NCBI GenBank assembly: GCA_000513055.1
Contig: AZYB01000007.1
Location: forward strand, 1-40,932
Origin: an alpha proteobacterium SCGC AAA288-N07
GTDB lineage: Bacteria > Pseudomonadota > Alphaproteobacteria > Pelagibacterales > Pelagibacteraceae
Length of the DNA: 40,932 nt
Reading direction: 5' to 3'
Shown: positions 23,873-33,219 of the stretch, one piece after another
How positions within the stretch are numbered: position 1 is the stretch's first letter
Layout: every line of letters starts with the position of its first letter
The notes under the pieces: model-generated
The model's database searches: none
What the model saw: the letters and a program-made list of their open reading frames with translations, nothing else
Told to the model about the DNA's origin: nothing
Made by a program: the position numbers and the translations under genes

Positions 23873-25060
23873 TTAAAGTGATTTTTTTTTGTAAATTTGT
23901 AAAAGGCCAAAAAAAGTAAACAATAAAGTAATTGACATAATCACACGTGAAGCTGTCGTCTCTAAAGTCCATGCTAGATCATAAGGAACAATTAAAAAAA
24001 TAATAACCAAAGAAAATAAATAAGCTATTCCAATCGATAAACTAAAATAAAAATTATTTTTATTTTTAGTTAATTTAAAAGCTACCAAAATGAAAATTAT
24101 TGAAAGAATAAATTTTGTATCTAAGATGAAAAATTTAAATATTAACCCTATTGAATTATAATCAACAATATTATTTATAAAAAAATTAAAATTAAAAATA
24201 CTAGAATTTATAATAATATTTTTTACATTATAATTAATGCAAATAATTTTCCAAGTTATAATTGGAACAATTGAAAATAATAAAAAAACTATTTTTTTAT
24301 AATTTTGTAAAATTTTTTCCTTCGAAATATTAATTGCACCTAAAATTAAAAATAAAATTATAATCATAACTATTCCTTCGTTTTTTAGTAAAGAAAGAAT
24401 AATAAAAAAACAGAATGCTATAAATAAATTATAAAATGAATTTTGTTTGCTTATAAAAATTTCATATATCAAATAGGAACTAAATGTAAAATATATAGCA
24501 ACAAGCCCGTCCACAAGACCTGAAACTAATTGTAAATTTAATATGAATAATGCAAATATTAAAAATAATAAATTATACCTAACGTTAAATATTTTAATTG
24601 TTAGAATCAGTGGTGGAAAAAACATTAATAAAAAAGCAAATTTAGGAAAAATATTATTCCAACCCCCAATTAATGTTGCAAATGATGTAGCAAATGCTGG
24701 GGCTATAACTGGGTAATCATTATGACTCCATAGCGCATATTCATCTAATTGAGCAATGATTGATTGTTCTAATAGAATTCTTTTGGCGTGAAACAACCAA
24801 ATAGCCCATGCATCCCAAGCGTATGTTGGATTTCCAAGAACGATTACCATTAATGCAATTAGTGTTATTTTTAAATGAAAAAAATTTAAAGGCTTATAAA
24901 TTAAAAAAAACAAAATAGTAAGAATATAAACGCTAAATATTGTTTTAATAATATATGAATTGTAACTTATAAACATTACAAAATAATTTAATAAAATTAA
25001 TAATGATAAAATAGATACAACTATTTCTATTTTAGAACCTTTTTTGATTTGATTTAACAT
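23873..25060 (-). CDS. Multi-pass membrane glycosyltransferase-like (GT-C) protein
   Basis: The 395 residues form about ten transmembrane helices. A first extracytoplasmic loop contains YAWDAWAIWLFHAKR and a following HNDYPVIAPAFA, as in GT-C polyprenyl-phosphate-dependent sugar transferases of the PMT/ArnT type, and SLLKNEG occurs in a later loop. It probably transfers a lipid-linked sugar to a surface glycan. It overlaps the small membrane gene upstream by 7 bases. The sugar and acceptor cannot be read from the sequence. Confidence 0.65.
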   Translation of the reverse strand: MLNQIKKGSKIEIVVSILSLLILLNYFVMFISYNSYIIKTIFSVYILTILFFLIYKPLNFFHLKITLIALMVIVLGNPTYAWDAWAIWLFHAKRILLEQSIIAQLDEYALWSHNDYPVIAPAFATSFATLIGGWNNIFPKFAFLLMFFPPLILTIKIFNVRYNLLFLIFALFILNLQLVSGLVDGLVAIYFTFSSYLIYEIFISKQNSFYNLFIAFCFFIILSLLKNEGIVMIIILFLILGAINISKEKILQNYKKIVFLLFSIVPIITWKIICINYNVKNIIINSSIFNFNFFINNIVDYNSIGLIFKFFILDTKFILSIIFILVAFKLTKNKNNFYFSLSIGIAYLFSLVIIFLIVPYDLAWTLETTASRVIMSITLLFTFFGLLQIYKKKSL

Positions 25061-25485
25061 TTTAATAATTTAAGATATTTGCCTTCATCTATTTTTTCAC
25101 ATTCTTTGGAAGTTTCTTCATTTTTATAAAAAAGAAAATATTTTGATTTCAAATCAAATTTTGATGGGTAATTGTACGTTATTATTCTGAAAAATGTATA
25201 TTTGTCAGACTCCTCAACAGCTTCGGTTGATTTACAGCAATAACTGGAACCAGGACCTATTATTTTTTTGCTAAGATTAAATTTTTTAATTCTATTTTTA
25301 TCTAATAAATATTTAGATTCAATTACCTCGTGACGATATATTGAATACACAGGTATCCAATCTTTATTAAATGAATTTTTTAAAATTTCTAATTTAAAAT
25401 AACTTATATTTTTAATATATAATATGTTTATTGTGAGCAGAAAAAAAAGAAATAAATTTAATTTATTTTTTAAAATACTTTTCAC
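25054..25485 (-). CDS. Small membrane-anchored hypothetical protein in the glycan island
   Basis: The 143 residues begin with one hydrophobic segment (LNLFLFFLLTINILYI) followed by a polar domain likely outside the membrane. That domain holds a CC pair in SSYCCKSTEA and two further cysteines near the C-terminus. It overlaps the GT-C-like gene by 7 bases and is probably translated with it, suggesting a partner role. I do not recognise a family. Confidence 0.6.
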   Translation of the reverse strand: MKSILKNKLNLFLFFLLTINILYIKNISYFKLEILKNSFNKDWIPVYSIYRHEVIESKYLLDKNRIKKFNLSKKIIGPGSSYCCKSTEAVEESDKYTFFRIITYNYPSKFDLKSKYFLFYKNEETSKECEKIDEGKYLKLLKC

Positions 25486-25566
25486 TTTAAAAAACTCAAT
25501 TTTTTTTGTTTTTTCATATTAAATATTTTTTTAAATTTTAAAAATTTATTATTGAAAATCAGTTAA

Positions 25567-26259
25567 TTAATCAAAAATCGCATATCTAAAAATACAGTAA
25601 ATTGCTACAATTGCATCTCGTACACGCATTTTTTTTCCTTCTTCATAAGTTCTTCCTCTAAACGAAATTCCTACTTCATAAAATACACACTTTAACTTAC
25701 TAAGTTTAATAGTAACTTCCGGTTCAAATCCAAATCTTTTTTGCTTAAGATTTAATTTTAAAATTTTTTCTGACCTGAATGCCTTAAAACCAACCATCAT
25801 ATCCGTATGATTTATATTAGAAAAAATATTAGAAAGAAATGTCAGCACATTATTACCAATTTTATGCCAAAAATATAAAACCCTATGTTCATCTGAACTT
25901 ACAAATCTCGATCCATAAACCACATCTGCTCCTGATTTTAGGATAGGATTTATTAGTCTTTTATATTCATTGGGATTATATTCTAAATCTGAGTCTTGAA
26001 TAATAACTATTTCATTTTTAACATTTTTTAATGCGGTGTGAATTGAAGCACCTTTACCAAGATTTTTTTCATGTTTTATTAGATGTATGTTGGTAAATTT
26101 TTTTGCTAAATCTTTTATAATAAGGTTCGATTTATCGGTAGAAGCATCATCAACAACAAGTAAATTATCATGGGAACTTAAATTTTTTAAACATTCAAGA
26201 ATAACTGTTTCGATTGTCTTTTCTTCATTGTAGCAAGGTACAATTACATCAATGTTCAT
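25567..26259 (-). CDS. GT2 glycosyltransferase, dolichyl-phosphate-mannose synthase type
   Basis: The 230-residue GT-A fold starts DVIVPCYNEEKTIE, with VVDDAST, NLGKGASIHTAL, IQDSDLEYNP (the DxD metal site), VVYGSRF and DMMVGFKAFR. This fits the DPM1/GtrB-like group that makes polyprenyl-phosphate sugars, the donors used by GT-C enzymes such as its neighbour at 23873. It lacks C-terminal membrane helices and so would act at the cytoplasmic membrane face. Confidence 0.85.
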   Translation of the reverse strand: MNIDVIVPCYNEEKTIETVILECLKNLSSHDNLLVVDDASTDKSNLIIKDLAKKFTNIHLIKHEKNLGKGASIHTALKNVKNEIVIIQDSDLEYNPNEYKRLINPILKSGADVVYGSRFVSSDEHRVLYFWHKIGNNVLTFLSNIFSNINHTDMMVGFKAFRSEKILKLNLKQKRFGFEPEVTIKLSKLKCVFYEVGISFRGRTYEEGKKMRVRDAIVAIYCIFRYAIFD

Positions 26260-26445
26260 ATATAAATATAAATATGTTGAATTATTAAATATATTACAGA
26301 AGAATTATATAATTAAATTTTCTTTAATGTAAAGTATTTTAAAAATAAATTAAATTTATTCTTTTTTACACTTTAACAAATTTACTATGAGAGGGTAAAA
26401 TTTGAATAAAATAAATAATATAGTATTACTGAAGAAAGTAATTAT

Positions 26446-27684
26446 ATGGATATAAAAAAATTTAACAATTATTTCTTTATATATTTATTCTTATTATTTA
26501 TTTTTGGAATTTTTTGGTTACATACAAAACATCTTGTTGGGAATGATTCAACAATTTCAGAATGGATTATAAATTATCAAGGTGGTTTTATAAAAAGGGG
26601 CTTGATTGGAGAAATATGCTTTCAGATAGCTAAACACTTTGATCTAAGTCTTAGGTTTGTAATATTTTTATTTCAATCTTTTATATATTCAATTTTTCTA
26701 ATTCTAATCTATAGATTTTTTAGAAATATACCCACAAATTTAGTTATTGTATTGTCAATATTTACACCAATTTTTTTATTATATCCAATTGCCGAAGTTG
26801 AGGTATTGGCTAGAAAAGAAACATTCTTATTTATTAGTCTATTACTATTTTTAAACATATCAAATTCTGATTATTCAAATAATCTTCCTGTTTACTATGT
26901 TTTTTTTGTTTTACCTATTATTTGTTTAATTTGGGAACCAGTAGTATTTTTTTTTCCTTTCATAGTATCGGTTTTGATAATTAAACTGAGAAATGATAAA
27001 ATCATAAAGCTCTTAGGTAAAATAATAATATGTTTTATTCCTACATTGGTAGTATCAGTAATAATTGCAATAAATCCTTTAACTCCGGAAAATCATTTGA
27101 TCATGGAAAATTCATTAAAAGAAAATTTTGGTCAAGATTGTTATATGTCATGCGGTTTGTTGCTATCTAAATCATCAATTATTTCACAATTTAGAGGATC
27201 TTATGAATTGTATACGTTACATCCAGAAGTTATTTTAAGATATTTTCTAATAATATTAGTTGGTTTTGGGCCGATCTTTTTATTAAGTTTTAATTCAAAA
27301 TTAAAAATTAAAATATTATTTTTTAAACATTTTGAAAATTTATTTTATCCTATTTTATTATTGTTAAGTCCGGTTTTAATTCTATTTGCTATGGGCGTTG
27401 ATTGGGGCAGATGGGTCAACATTAGCTATACATTTACAGTACTTTTTTATTTTTATTTATTGAAAAATAATTTGCTAGAAATTAATTTAAATAAAATAGC
27501 AAAAAAAATATCTTTTTTTGACAAAAAGAAATTTTTGCTCATTTTTTGCTTTATTATTTATGCTTTTGGATGGAACCCCCAAAACGTCATAACGGGGGAT
27601 GTTTCTTCTTTTCCAGGATATAGAATACCTTATAAATCAGTTAAAATGTTATACTATCAAATTAAAATTAAAAAAAATAATTAA
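26446..27684 (+). CDS. Multi-pass membrane protein of the glycan island
   Basis: The 412 residues carry about ten membrane helices. Notable loop motifs are SEWIINYQGGFIKRGLIGEI near the N-terminus, EVLARKETFLF, and GVDWGRWVNISYTF late in the protein. The layout resembles GT-C or polysaccharide-polymerase-like proteins in surface-glycan clusters. I recognise the pattern but not an assigned activity. It is divergent from the GT2 gene at 25567, with about 185 bases of AT-rich DNA between them. Confidence 0.6.
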   Translation: MDIKKFNNYFFIYLFLLFIFGIFWLHTKHLVGNDSTISEWIINYQGGFIKRGLIGEICFQIAKHFDLSLRFVIFLFQSFIYSIFLILIYRFFRNIPTNLVIVLSIFTPIFLLYPIAEVEVLARKETFLFISLLLFLNISNSDYSNNLPVYYVFFVLPIICLIWEPVVFFFPFIVSVLIIKLRNDKIIKLLGKIIICFIPTLVVSVIIAINPLTPENHLIMENSLKENFGQDCYMSCGLLLSKSSIISQFRGSYELYTLHPEVILRYFLIILVGFGPIFLLSFNSKLKIKILFFKHFENLFYPILLLLSPVLILFAMGVDWGRWVNISYTFTVLFYFYLLKNNLLEINLNKIAKKISFFDKKKFLLIFCFIIYAFGWNPQNVITGDVSSFPGYRIPYKSVKMLYYQIKIKKNN

Positions 27685-27704
27685 ATAAATTTTCTGTCAA
27701 ATTT

Positions 27705-28415
27705 ATGACGAAAAATAAAATATTGATTTTTTCTGCGACTTATAATGAAGTCGGAAATATTGAAAATTTTCTTAAAGCAATTGAGGAATTAAATTTAGCG
27801 TTAGATATATTGTTGATTGATGATAATTCTCCAGACAAAACATGGGAAAAAATTCAAGAATATTCCAAAAACAAAAAAAATATTCATCTAATTATCAGAA
27901 ATAAAAAAGAAGGTTTGGATACAGCTCACAAAATTGCTTACGAATACAGTATTAAAAATAATTATGATTTGTTGATCACTTTAGATGCCGATATGTCACA
28001 TGATCCCAAAATAATTCCAAAATTTATTAATGAATCAAAAACAAATGCTTTTACAGTGGGTTCAAGATATATGAAAGGTAGTAAATGTGAATTGCGTGGA
28101 TTTAGATTATTTTTAAGTTACTTTGGAAATAGATTTATTAAATTTATATTTGGTATTGATTGTACTGAATTTACCACTTCATATAGAGGGTTTAATATTA
28201 AAAAACTTAATAATTTCACTCTAAAAGATGTAAATGCTAAAGGGTATAGTTTCTTTATGGAAACTATACTTCAAATTCATAGAAAAGGTATATTTATAAA
28301 TCAAATTCCAATTCATTTTGTAGATAGAAAAAAAGGTAAATCAAAAATTCCTAAAATAGAAATATTTAGAACTTTCTATAATATTTTAAGATTAAAATTT
28401 AGAAGTAAGTTGTAA
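27705..28415 (+). CDS. GT2 glycosyltransferase, polyprenol-phosphate mannosyltransferase type
   Basis: The 236 residues have ILIFSATYNEVGNIENFL, ILLIDDNSPDKTW, ITLDADMSHDP (DxD), FTVGSRYMKG and FTTSYRGFNI, a clear DPM1-like set. It differs enough from the GT2 at 25567-26259 to be a separate enzyme and not a recent duplicate. It follows the 412-residue membrane protein by 20 bases, repeating the pairing of a polyprenyl-phosphate-sugar synthase with a multi-pass protein seen on the other strand. Confidence 0.87.
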   Translation: MTKNKILIFSATYNEVGNIENFLKAIEELNLALDILLIDDNSPDKTWEKIQEYSKNKKNIHLIIRNKKEGLDTAHKIAYEYSIKNNYDLLITLDADMSHDPKIIPKFINESKTNAFTVGSRYMKGSKCELRGFRLFLSYFGNRFIKFIFGIDCTEFTTSYRGFNIKKLNNFTLKDVNAKGYSFFMETILQIHRKGIFINQIPIHFVDRKKGKSKIPKIEIFRTFYNILRLKFRSKL

Positions 28416-28428
28416 TCTATAGTTTTAA

Positions 28429-29154
28429 CTATTCCTTAAAATAAATTCTCTTAATTACAAATCCTATTATTAAAAGAATAAAAAAACAAACTATTGGAAC
28501 ATAAATATCAGGAGAAAAAATAACTTTGGCAATACTAATTTGAGCATTTTGATCTATAATACTTTCTATACCACTTCCTATAGATACAGTAACAAACATG
28601 GATGGCATGCTTCCAAGAAAAGTTGCAATAATATAATTTTTCATGGACATATTAAATAATATTGGCAAAGTATTTTGTACTGCATAAGGAGTTCCTCCCC
28701 CTCCAATAAATCTATAAAACATAAAATAGATAAGTTCGTTTTTATTAAAAAATTTTTTTAATTTTGAAAATTTTGGAGCTAATTTTTCCTGGATAATATC
28801 ACGAAAAAATAATCCGACTAGAAAATATAACATTGCCGCTCCTATTGTTGTAGAAGTAAGTATAATTAATATTCCCCACCACTTACCAAAAACAAAACCC
28901 GAAAATATTAAAAGTGGCATAGCAAAACCAAGCATCAATACCCAAATAATGGAAAAAATAAAAAAAAGGCTAGTTAGAGTTATAAAATTTTCACTTTTGT
29001 ATTCTAAAATTGTATTTTTGTTTAATTTTATAAATTCGTAACTAAAGAAATCTGAAATGTTATAATTTGTTAAAAGGAATGTAATTCCCGCTATTAACAA
29101 TAATAAATAAATGGATCCTACGATCCATTTAATGTTTAATAATTTTGAGTTCAT
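28429..29154 (-). CDS. VTT-domain (DedA/TVP38-TMEM64 family) membrane protein
   Basis: The 241 residues have an N-terminal helix, then the VTT core: FAMPLLIFSGFVFGKWWGILI, a reentrant-type segment, ILTSTTIGAAMLYFLVG, and FYRFIGGGGTPYAVQNTLPI with the conserved R and glycine run. A C-terminal helix follows. The family moves or scrambles lipids (including undecaprenyl phosphate in some members). It converges with the GT2 gene 14 bases away and closes the glycan island. Which lipid it handles is not evident. Confidence 0.82.
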   Translation of the reverse strand: MNSKLLNIKWIVGSIYLLLLIAGITFLLTNYNISDFFSYEFIKLNKNTILEYKSENFITLTSLFFIFSIIWVLMLGFAMPLLIFSGFVFGKWWGILIILTSTTIGAAMLYFLVGLFFRDIIQEKLAPKFSKLKKFFNKNELIYFMFYRFIGGGGTPYAVQNTLPILFNMSMKNYIIATFLGSMPSMFVTVSIGSGIESIIDQNAQISIAKVIFSPDIYVPIVCFFILLIIGFVIKRIYFKE

Positions 29155-29232
29155 AAATAAATTTTTGACTGTACATATTAAGTCTTATTACCTATAAATA
29201 TCAAAAATTTCGCAAAGAACTATACAAATTTT

Positions 29233-29367
29233 ATGAAAAGAACATATCAGCCAAGTCGTCTTGTTAGAAAAAGAAGGCATGGATTTAGATCTAGAATGAG
29301 AAAAAAAAGTGGAAGAAAAACCATTTCTAGAAGAAGATCAAAGGGCAGAATAAGATTATCTACATAA
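29233..29367 (+). CDS. rpmH: 50S ribosomal protein L34
   Basis: The frame is too short for the ORF track (44 residues). The sequence opens [20 protein letters not shown], with the usual [18 protein letters not shown] after it, which is unmistakable L34. It heads the rpmH-rnpA-yidD-yidC cluster; rnpA begins five bases after its stop. Confidence 0.97.
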   Translation: MKRTYQPSRLVRKRRHGFRSRMRKKSGRKTISRRRSKGRIRLST

Positions 29368-29372
29368 TATTA

Positions 29373-29729
29373 ATGATTAAATTGAAAAACCTAAAATCTG
29401 ATTTTCAATTTAAAAGATTATTGGGTCAAAAAAAATTTCATACCAACTATTTTTCAGTCTATTTTGGTAAAAATTCAACAAAAGAAAATAACAAAAAACT
29501 AAACATAAGCTTCATAATGAAAAAAAAAATAGGTAACGCTGTAGTTAGAAATAAAATCAAAAGAAGATTACGATCGGCAATTCAAAAAAAATTGCAAAAT
29601 AAAAAAATTATAGACACCAATTATTCTTATATAATTTTTGGAAAATCAAAAGCTTTTACTGAAAAATATTCTCTTATTTCTAATGAATTAGATAAAACTT
29701 TTTTTAAAATCAATCAAATAAATAATTAA
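29373..29729 (+). CDS. rnpA: Ribonuclease P protein component
   Basis: The 118-residue RnpA protein assists the P RNA in maturing tRNA 5' ends. The signature is AVVRNKIKRRLRSAIQ, preceded by FKRLLGQKKFHTNYFSVYF. The usual FVVSKKVGNAV strand appears as ISFIMKKKIGNAV. The gene is in its standard place between rpmH and yidD. Confidence 0.93.
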   Translation: MIKLKNLKSDFQFKRLLGQKKFHTNYFSVYFGKNSTKENNKKLNISFIMKKKIGNAVVRNKIKRRLRSAIQKKLQNKKIIDTNYSYIIFGKSKAFTEKYSLISNELDKTFFKINQINN

Positions 29730-29730
29730 A

Positions 29731-29988
29731 ATGAAGTTTGTTAATTTAATTTTAATTTCGATAATAAAACTTTACAAATATTTTATATCTCCCTGCATCG
29801 GACCAAACTGTAGATACTTACCAACTTGTTCTGATTATTTTATTGATTGTATTAAATTAAATGGTGGGTTCAAAGGATGCATATTAGGAGTAAAAAGAAT
29901 TTTGAGGTGCCATCCGATTAAATTTTTAGGAGGAAGTGATGGATTTGACCCTGCACCAAATTTAAATACAAAGAGAGAAGAAAAATAA
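29731..29988 (+). CDS. yidD: Membrane protein insertion efficiency factor YidD
   Basis: The 85-residue protein has the YidD pattern of an amphipathic start (IKLYKYFISPCIGPNCRYLP) and TCSDYFIDCIKLNGGFKGC, with the conserved cysteines and RCHP. It lies between rnpA and yidC, where it aids membrane-protein insertion. yidC starts two bases after its stop. Confidence 0.95.
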   Translation: MKFVNLILISIIKLYKYFISPCIGPNCRYLPTCSDYFIDCIKLNGGFKGCILGVKRILRCHPIKFLGGSDGFDPAPNLNTKREEK

Positions 29989-29989
29989 T

Positions 29990-31675
29990 ATGGAAGGTAA
30001 AAATCTTATTTTAGCAATTTCTTTATCTGCATTAGTATTGATAATGTGGTCAATATTTTTTGCCCCACCTCCTCCAACAATTGATAAGGAACAAAATAAA
30101 ATAGAAAAAACTCAAAAAAAAGATGACGAAATATCTTCTCCTTCTATAGATACCAAAAAAGAAACAGTCACCTTAACAAGAGCAAAATCTTTAAAATCTA
30201 CAAAAAGAATTTCTATTAAAAATGAAAATATATCTGGATCCATTTCATTAACGGGTGGAATTATAGATGATATAACTTTTAAGAATTATAACCAAAAGTT
30301 AAATTCTGAAGAAAAAGTAATTTTACTAAATCCAAATACTTCTGAAGATGGTTACTATATTGAAACTGGATGGGCTTCTACTAACAAAGATATGGATTTG
30401 CCAAACAATAAAACAGAATGGTCCATAGTTGGTAATTCCAAACTAACTCCAAATAATCCGGTTACTCTTAAATGGACAAATAATAATGGAATTATATTTC
30501 AAAAAACTATTGAATTAGATGAAAAATTTTTATTTAAAATAAATCAAAAAATTAAAAATGGTGGAAATAATAATTATGATTTTTATCCGTATGCACAAAT
30601 TGTAAGAAATAAGAAACCCGAAGTATTAGGGTTCTATATACTTCATGAGGGCTTCATTGGTGTATTCGATGAAGAACTTAAAGAAGAAGATTATAAAGAT
30701 ATAGAAGAAAAAAAATTTACAGCAAATTCTTCTTCTGGTTGGCTAGGTATAACCGATAAGTATTGGATTACAGCCATTGTTCCAGAAAAAAACAAGAATT
30801 TTAAGTCAGAATTTATTCACGATAAAAATTACAGAGCCAACTTTATCCAGACCGAACCAATCCAAAGCTCACCAAATCAAACAATTTCAAGTGAGATAAG
30901 AGTTTTTACTGCTGCTAAAGAAGTGGCTGTAATTGATGGATACGCTAAAAATGAAGAAATAGAAAAGTTTGATTTAACTATAGATTGGGGTTGGTTTTAT
31001 TTTTTTACTAAACCTTTGTTTTTTGTAGCAGACTATTTTTTCAAACTTACAGGAAACTTCGGCATAGCAATAATTTTGATAACTGCTTGTATAAGATTAA
31101 TATTTTTCCCCTTGGCAAATTATTCATTTAGGTCAATGGCAAAAATGAAAGTTTTGCAACCAGAAATGGTAAGACTAAAAGAACTACACAAAGACGATAA
31201 AGTAAAACTTCAGCAAGAAATGATGGCTTTATATAAGAGGGAAAAAGTTAACCCAATTTCAGGATGTCTTCCAGTTTTAATACAAATTCCATTTTTCTTC
31301 GCAATTTATAAAATGTTGTTTGTAACAATCGAGATGAGACAGCAGCCTTTTTTTGGATGGATACAAGATCTTTCTGCGAGGGACCCGACCTCGATATTTA
31401 ATTTATTTGGATTGATTCCTTGGGATCCACCAACGTTTTTAATGATTGGAGTCTGGCCTATTTTGATGGGTGTGACTATGTACATTCAACAAAAACTCAA
31501 TCCAACGCCTCCTGATCCAGTGCAGGCAAAGATTTTTATGTTCTTTCCATTATTTTTAACAATTATCTTGGCTCCATTTCCTTCGGGTTTGGTTGTTTAT
31601 TGGACCATAAATAATATTTTAACTATGGCTCAGCAGTGGGTAATAATAAAAAGAACTAAGGTTAAAACTGTTTAA
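29990..31675 (+). CDS. yidC: Membrane protein insertase YidC
   Basis: The 561-residue protein has an N-terminal helix (LILAISLSALVLIMWSIFFA), a large periplasmic beta domain (about 75-330) and the conserved five-helix insertase core. Core motifs include FGIAIILITACIRLIFFPLA with the conserved hydrophilic-groove arginine, NPISGCLPVLIQIPFFFAIY and GLVVYWTINNILTMAQQW. The length is normal for a Gram-negative. YidC inserts inner-membrane proteins alone or with Sec. engB, which often follows yidC in Alphaproteobacteria, is absent here; argB follows after 3 bases. Confidence 0.97.
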   Translation: MEGKNLILAISLSALVLIMWSIFFAPPPPTIDKEQNKIEKTQKKDDEISSPSIDTKKETVTLTRAKSLKSTKRISIKNENISGSISLTGGIIDDITFKNYNQKLNSEEKVILLNPNTSEDGYYIETGWASTNKDMDLPNNKTEWSIVGNSKLTPNNPVTLKWTNNNGIIFQKTIELDEKFLFKINQKIKNGGNNNYDFYPYAQIVRNKKPEVLGFYILHEGFIGVFDEELKEEDYKDIEEKKFTANSSSGWLGITDKYWITAIVPEKNKNFKSEFIHDKNYRANFIQTEPIQSSPNQTISSEIRVFTAAKEVAVIDGYAKNEEIEKFDLTIDWGWFYFFTKPLFFVADYFFKLTGNFGIAIILITACIRLIFFPLANYSFRSMAKMKVLQPEMVRLKELHKDDKVKLQQEMMALYKREKVNPISGCLPVLIQIPFFFAIYKMLFVTIEMRQQPFFGWIQDLSARDPTSIFNLFGLIPWDPPTFLMIGVWPILMGVTMYIQQKLNPTPPDPVQAKIFMFFPLFLTIILAPFPSGLVVYWTINNILTMAQQWVIIKRTKVKTV

Positions 31676-31678
31676 ATA

Positions 31679-32551
31679 ATGCTATCTGTTAAAAATTTAG
31701 ATAATCAAATAGAACAATTGTGGCCCGACAATGGTCCTTCAACAAAAGAAATTTCAAAATATTTAAAAAAATATCAGAATGAAAAAATAGTTATAAAGTG
31801 TGGAGGAAAAGTTCTTCTAGATCCAATTCTATTGGATGGCATGATTGGAGATATAGCCATTTTGAAAAAACTAGGCTTAACCCCCATTCTGGTACATGGC
31901 GGTGGCCTTGGTATAAAGAAAAAATTGGATGAATTAAATATTGAAAGCAGGTTTATCATGGGGCTAAGAGTAACTGATAAAAAAATGATAAAAGTTGTTG
32001 AAGAAATAATGATTGAATTTAACAAAGAAATTATTAAAGCCTTAGAAAAAAAATCTTGCAAAGCAAGATCTATAACAATTAAAGAAAATAATATAATTTA
32101 TGTTGAACAGGAAAATAAAGAACTGGGATACGTTGGAAAACCAGTAAAAGTAAATACTGACTTGTTAAATGATATAATTCAAAAAGATTTTATTCCAATT
32201 GTAACACCAATGGGTTTGGATCAAAAAGGACAAGCATATAACATTAATGCTGATACAACCGCAGGTGCTTTGGCAAGAAGTCTTAAATCAAGAAGATTAT
32301 TGTTAGCAACAGATGTTGAAGGAGTTCTTGATAAAAATGAAAAATTAATTTCTGAAATTAGATCACATGAAGTTGAAAAGTTAATTAACGATCAAACGAT
32401 TCATGGTGGAATGATACCAAAAATCAAAACTTGCATTGAAGCTGTAAATAATAGTGTAAGAGGTGTTGTAATAATTGACGGCAGAAAACCACATTCTATT
32501 CTTTTCGAACTATTTTCAGATCTAGGTGCAGGAACTCTTATAAGAAAATGA
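31679..32551 (+). CDS. argB: Acetylglutamate kinase
   Basis: ArgB phosphorylates N-acetylglutamate in arginine synthesis. The 290 residues contain IVIKCGGKVL, PILVHGGGLGIKKKLDEL, NINADTTAGALARSL, LLATDVEGVLD and IHGGMIPKIKTC. The N-terminal extension before IVIKCGG is normal for the alphaproteobacterial form. It overlaps the HAD gene by 4 bases. Confidence 0.95.
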   Translation: MLSVKNLDNQIEQLWPDNGPSTKEISKYLKKYQNEKIVIKCGGKVLLDPILLDGMIGDIAILKKLGLTPILVHGGGLGIKKKLDELNIESRFIMGLRVTDKKMIKVVEEIMIEFNKEIIKALEKKSCKARSITIKENNIIYVEQENKELGYVGKPVKVNTDLLNDIIQKDFIPIVTPMGLDQKGQAYNINADTTAGALARSLKSRRLLLATDVEGVLDKNEKLISEIRSHEVEKLINDQTIHGGMIPKIKTCIEAVNNSVRGVVIIDGRKPHSILFELFSDLGAGTLIRK

Positions 32552-33219
32552 AAGAACTTAAATCGATCAAGTATTGGATCTTTGATCTTGATAATACATT
32601 ATATTCTGGAAAAACCAGAGTTTTTGAGCAGGTTGATAAAAAAATGTCAGAGTATATATCTAAAAAACTTAATGTAAGCACAGCTGAAGCAAAAGAAATT
32701 CAAAAAAATTATTTTCACGAATATAATACTACTTTGAATGGAATGATTAAAAATCACAAGATTGATGCAGATGAATTTTTAGAATTTGTTCATAACATTG
32801 ATATTGATTTTCTTAAAAAGGATCTAATACTCGGTGAAGAATTAAAAAAACTTGATGGAAAAAAAATTATATTTACCAACGGTTCCAAAAAACATGCACT
32901 TAATGTGACGGAACGAATTGGAATTGATCATTATTTTGATGATATCTTTGATATTATTGATTGTGAGTTTGTGCCGAAACCCGCAATCCAGCCCTATAAA
33001 AAGTTAGTAGAAAAACATAAAATTGACCCAAAATTATGCGGATTTGTTGAGGATATTGCAAGAAATTTAAAACCAGCATATGAAATGGGCATGAAAACAG
33101 TTTGGATTGAAAATGACGAGCCTTGGGCAAAAAAATTTTCTGATGGTGATTTTATTGATTTCAAAACGAATAACTTATCTGAATTTTTAAAACAAATTAA
33201 TTTATTGAAAGCTGCATAA
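32548..33219 (+). CDS. HAD-family pyrimidine 5'-nucleotidase
   Basis: The 223 residues have HAD motif [11 protein letters not shown], motif II IIFTNGS, motif III with lysine VPKPAIQPY and motif [13 protein letters not shown]. The cap region reads [16 protein letters not shown], matching the TIGR01993 pyrimidine 5'-nucleotidase group. It would dephosphorylate pyrimidine or similar mononucleotides. It is coupled to argB and dapD by overlaps of 4 and 1 bases, as often seen in Alphaproteobacteria. Confidence 0.87.
   Translation: MKELKSIKYWIFDLDNTLYSGKTRVFEQVDKKMSEYISKKLNVSTAEAKEIQKNYFHEYNTTLNGMIKNHKIDADEFLEFVHNIDIDFLKKDLILGEELKKLDGKKIIFTNGSKKHALNVTERIGIDHYFDDIFDIIDCEFVPKPAIQPYKKLVEKHKIDPKLCGFVEDIARNLKPAYEMGMKTVWIENDEPWAKKFSDGDFIDFKTNNLSEFLKQINLLKAA

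Noticed and set aside
25567-28415. Recent duplication of the two GT2 genes
   Set aside because: The two proteins share only family motifs, and their flanking loops and C-termini differ.
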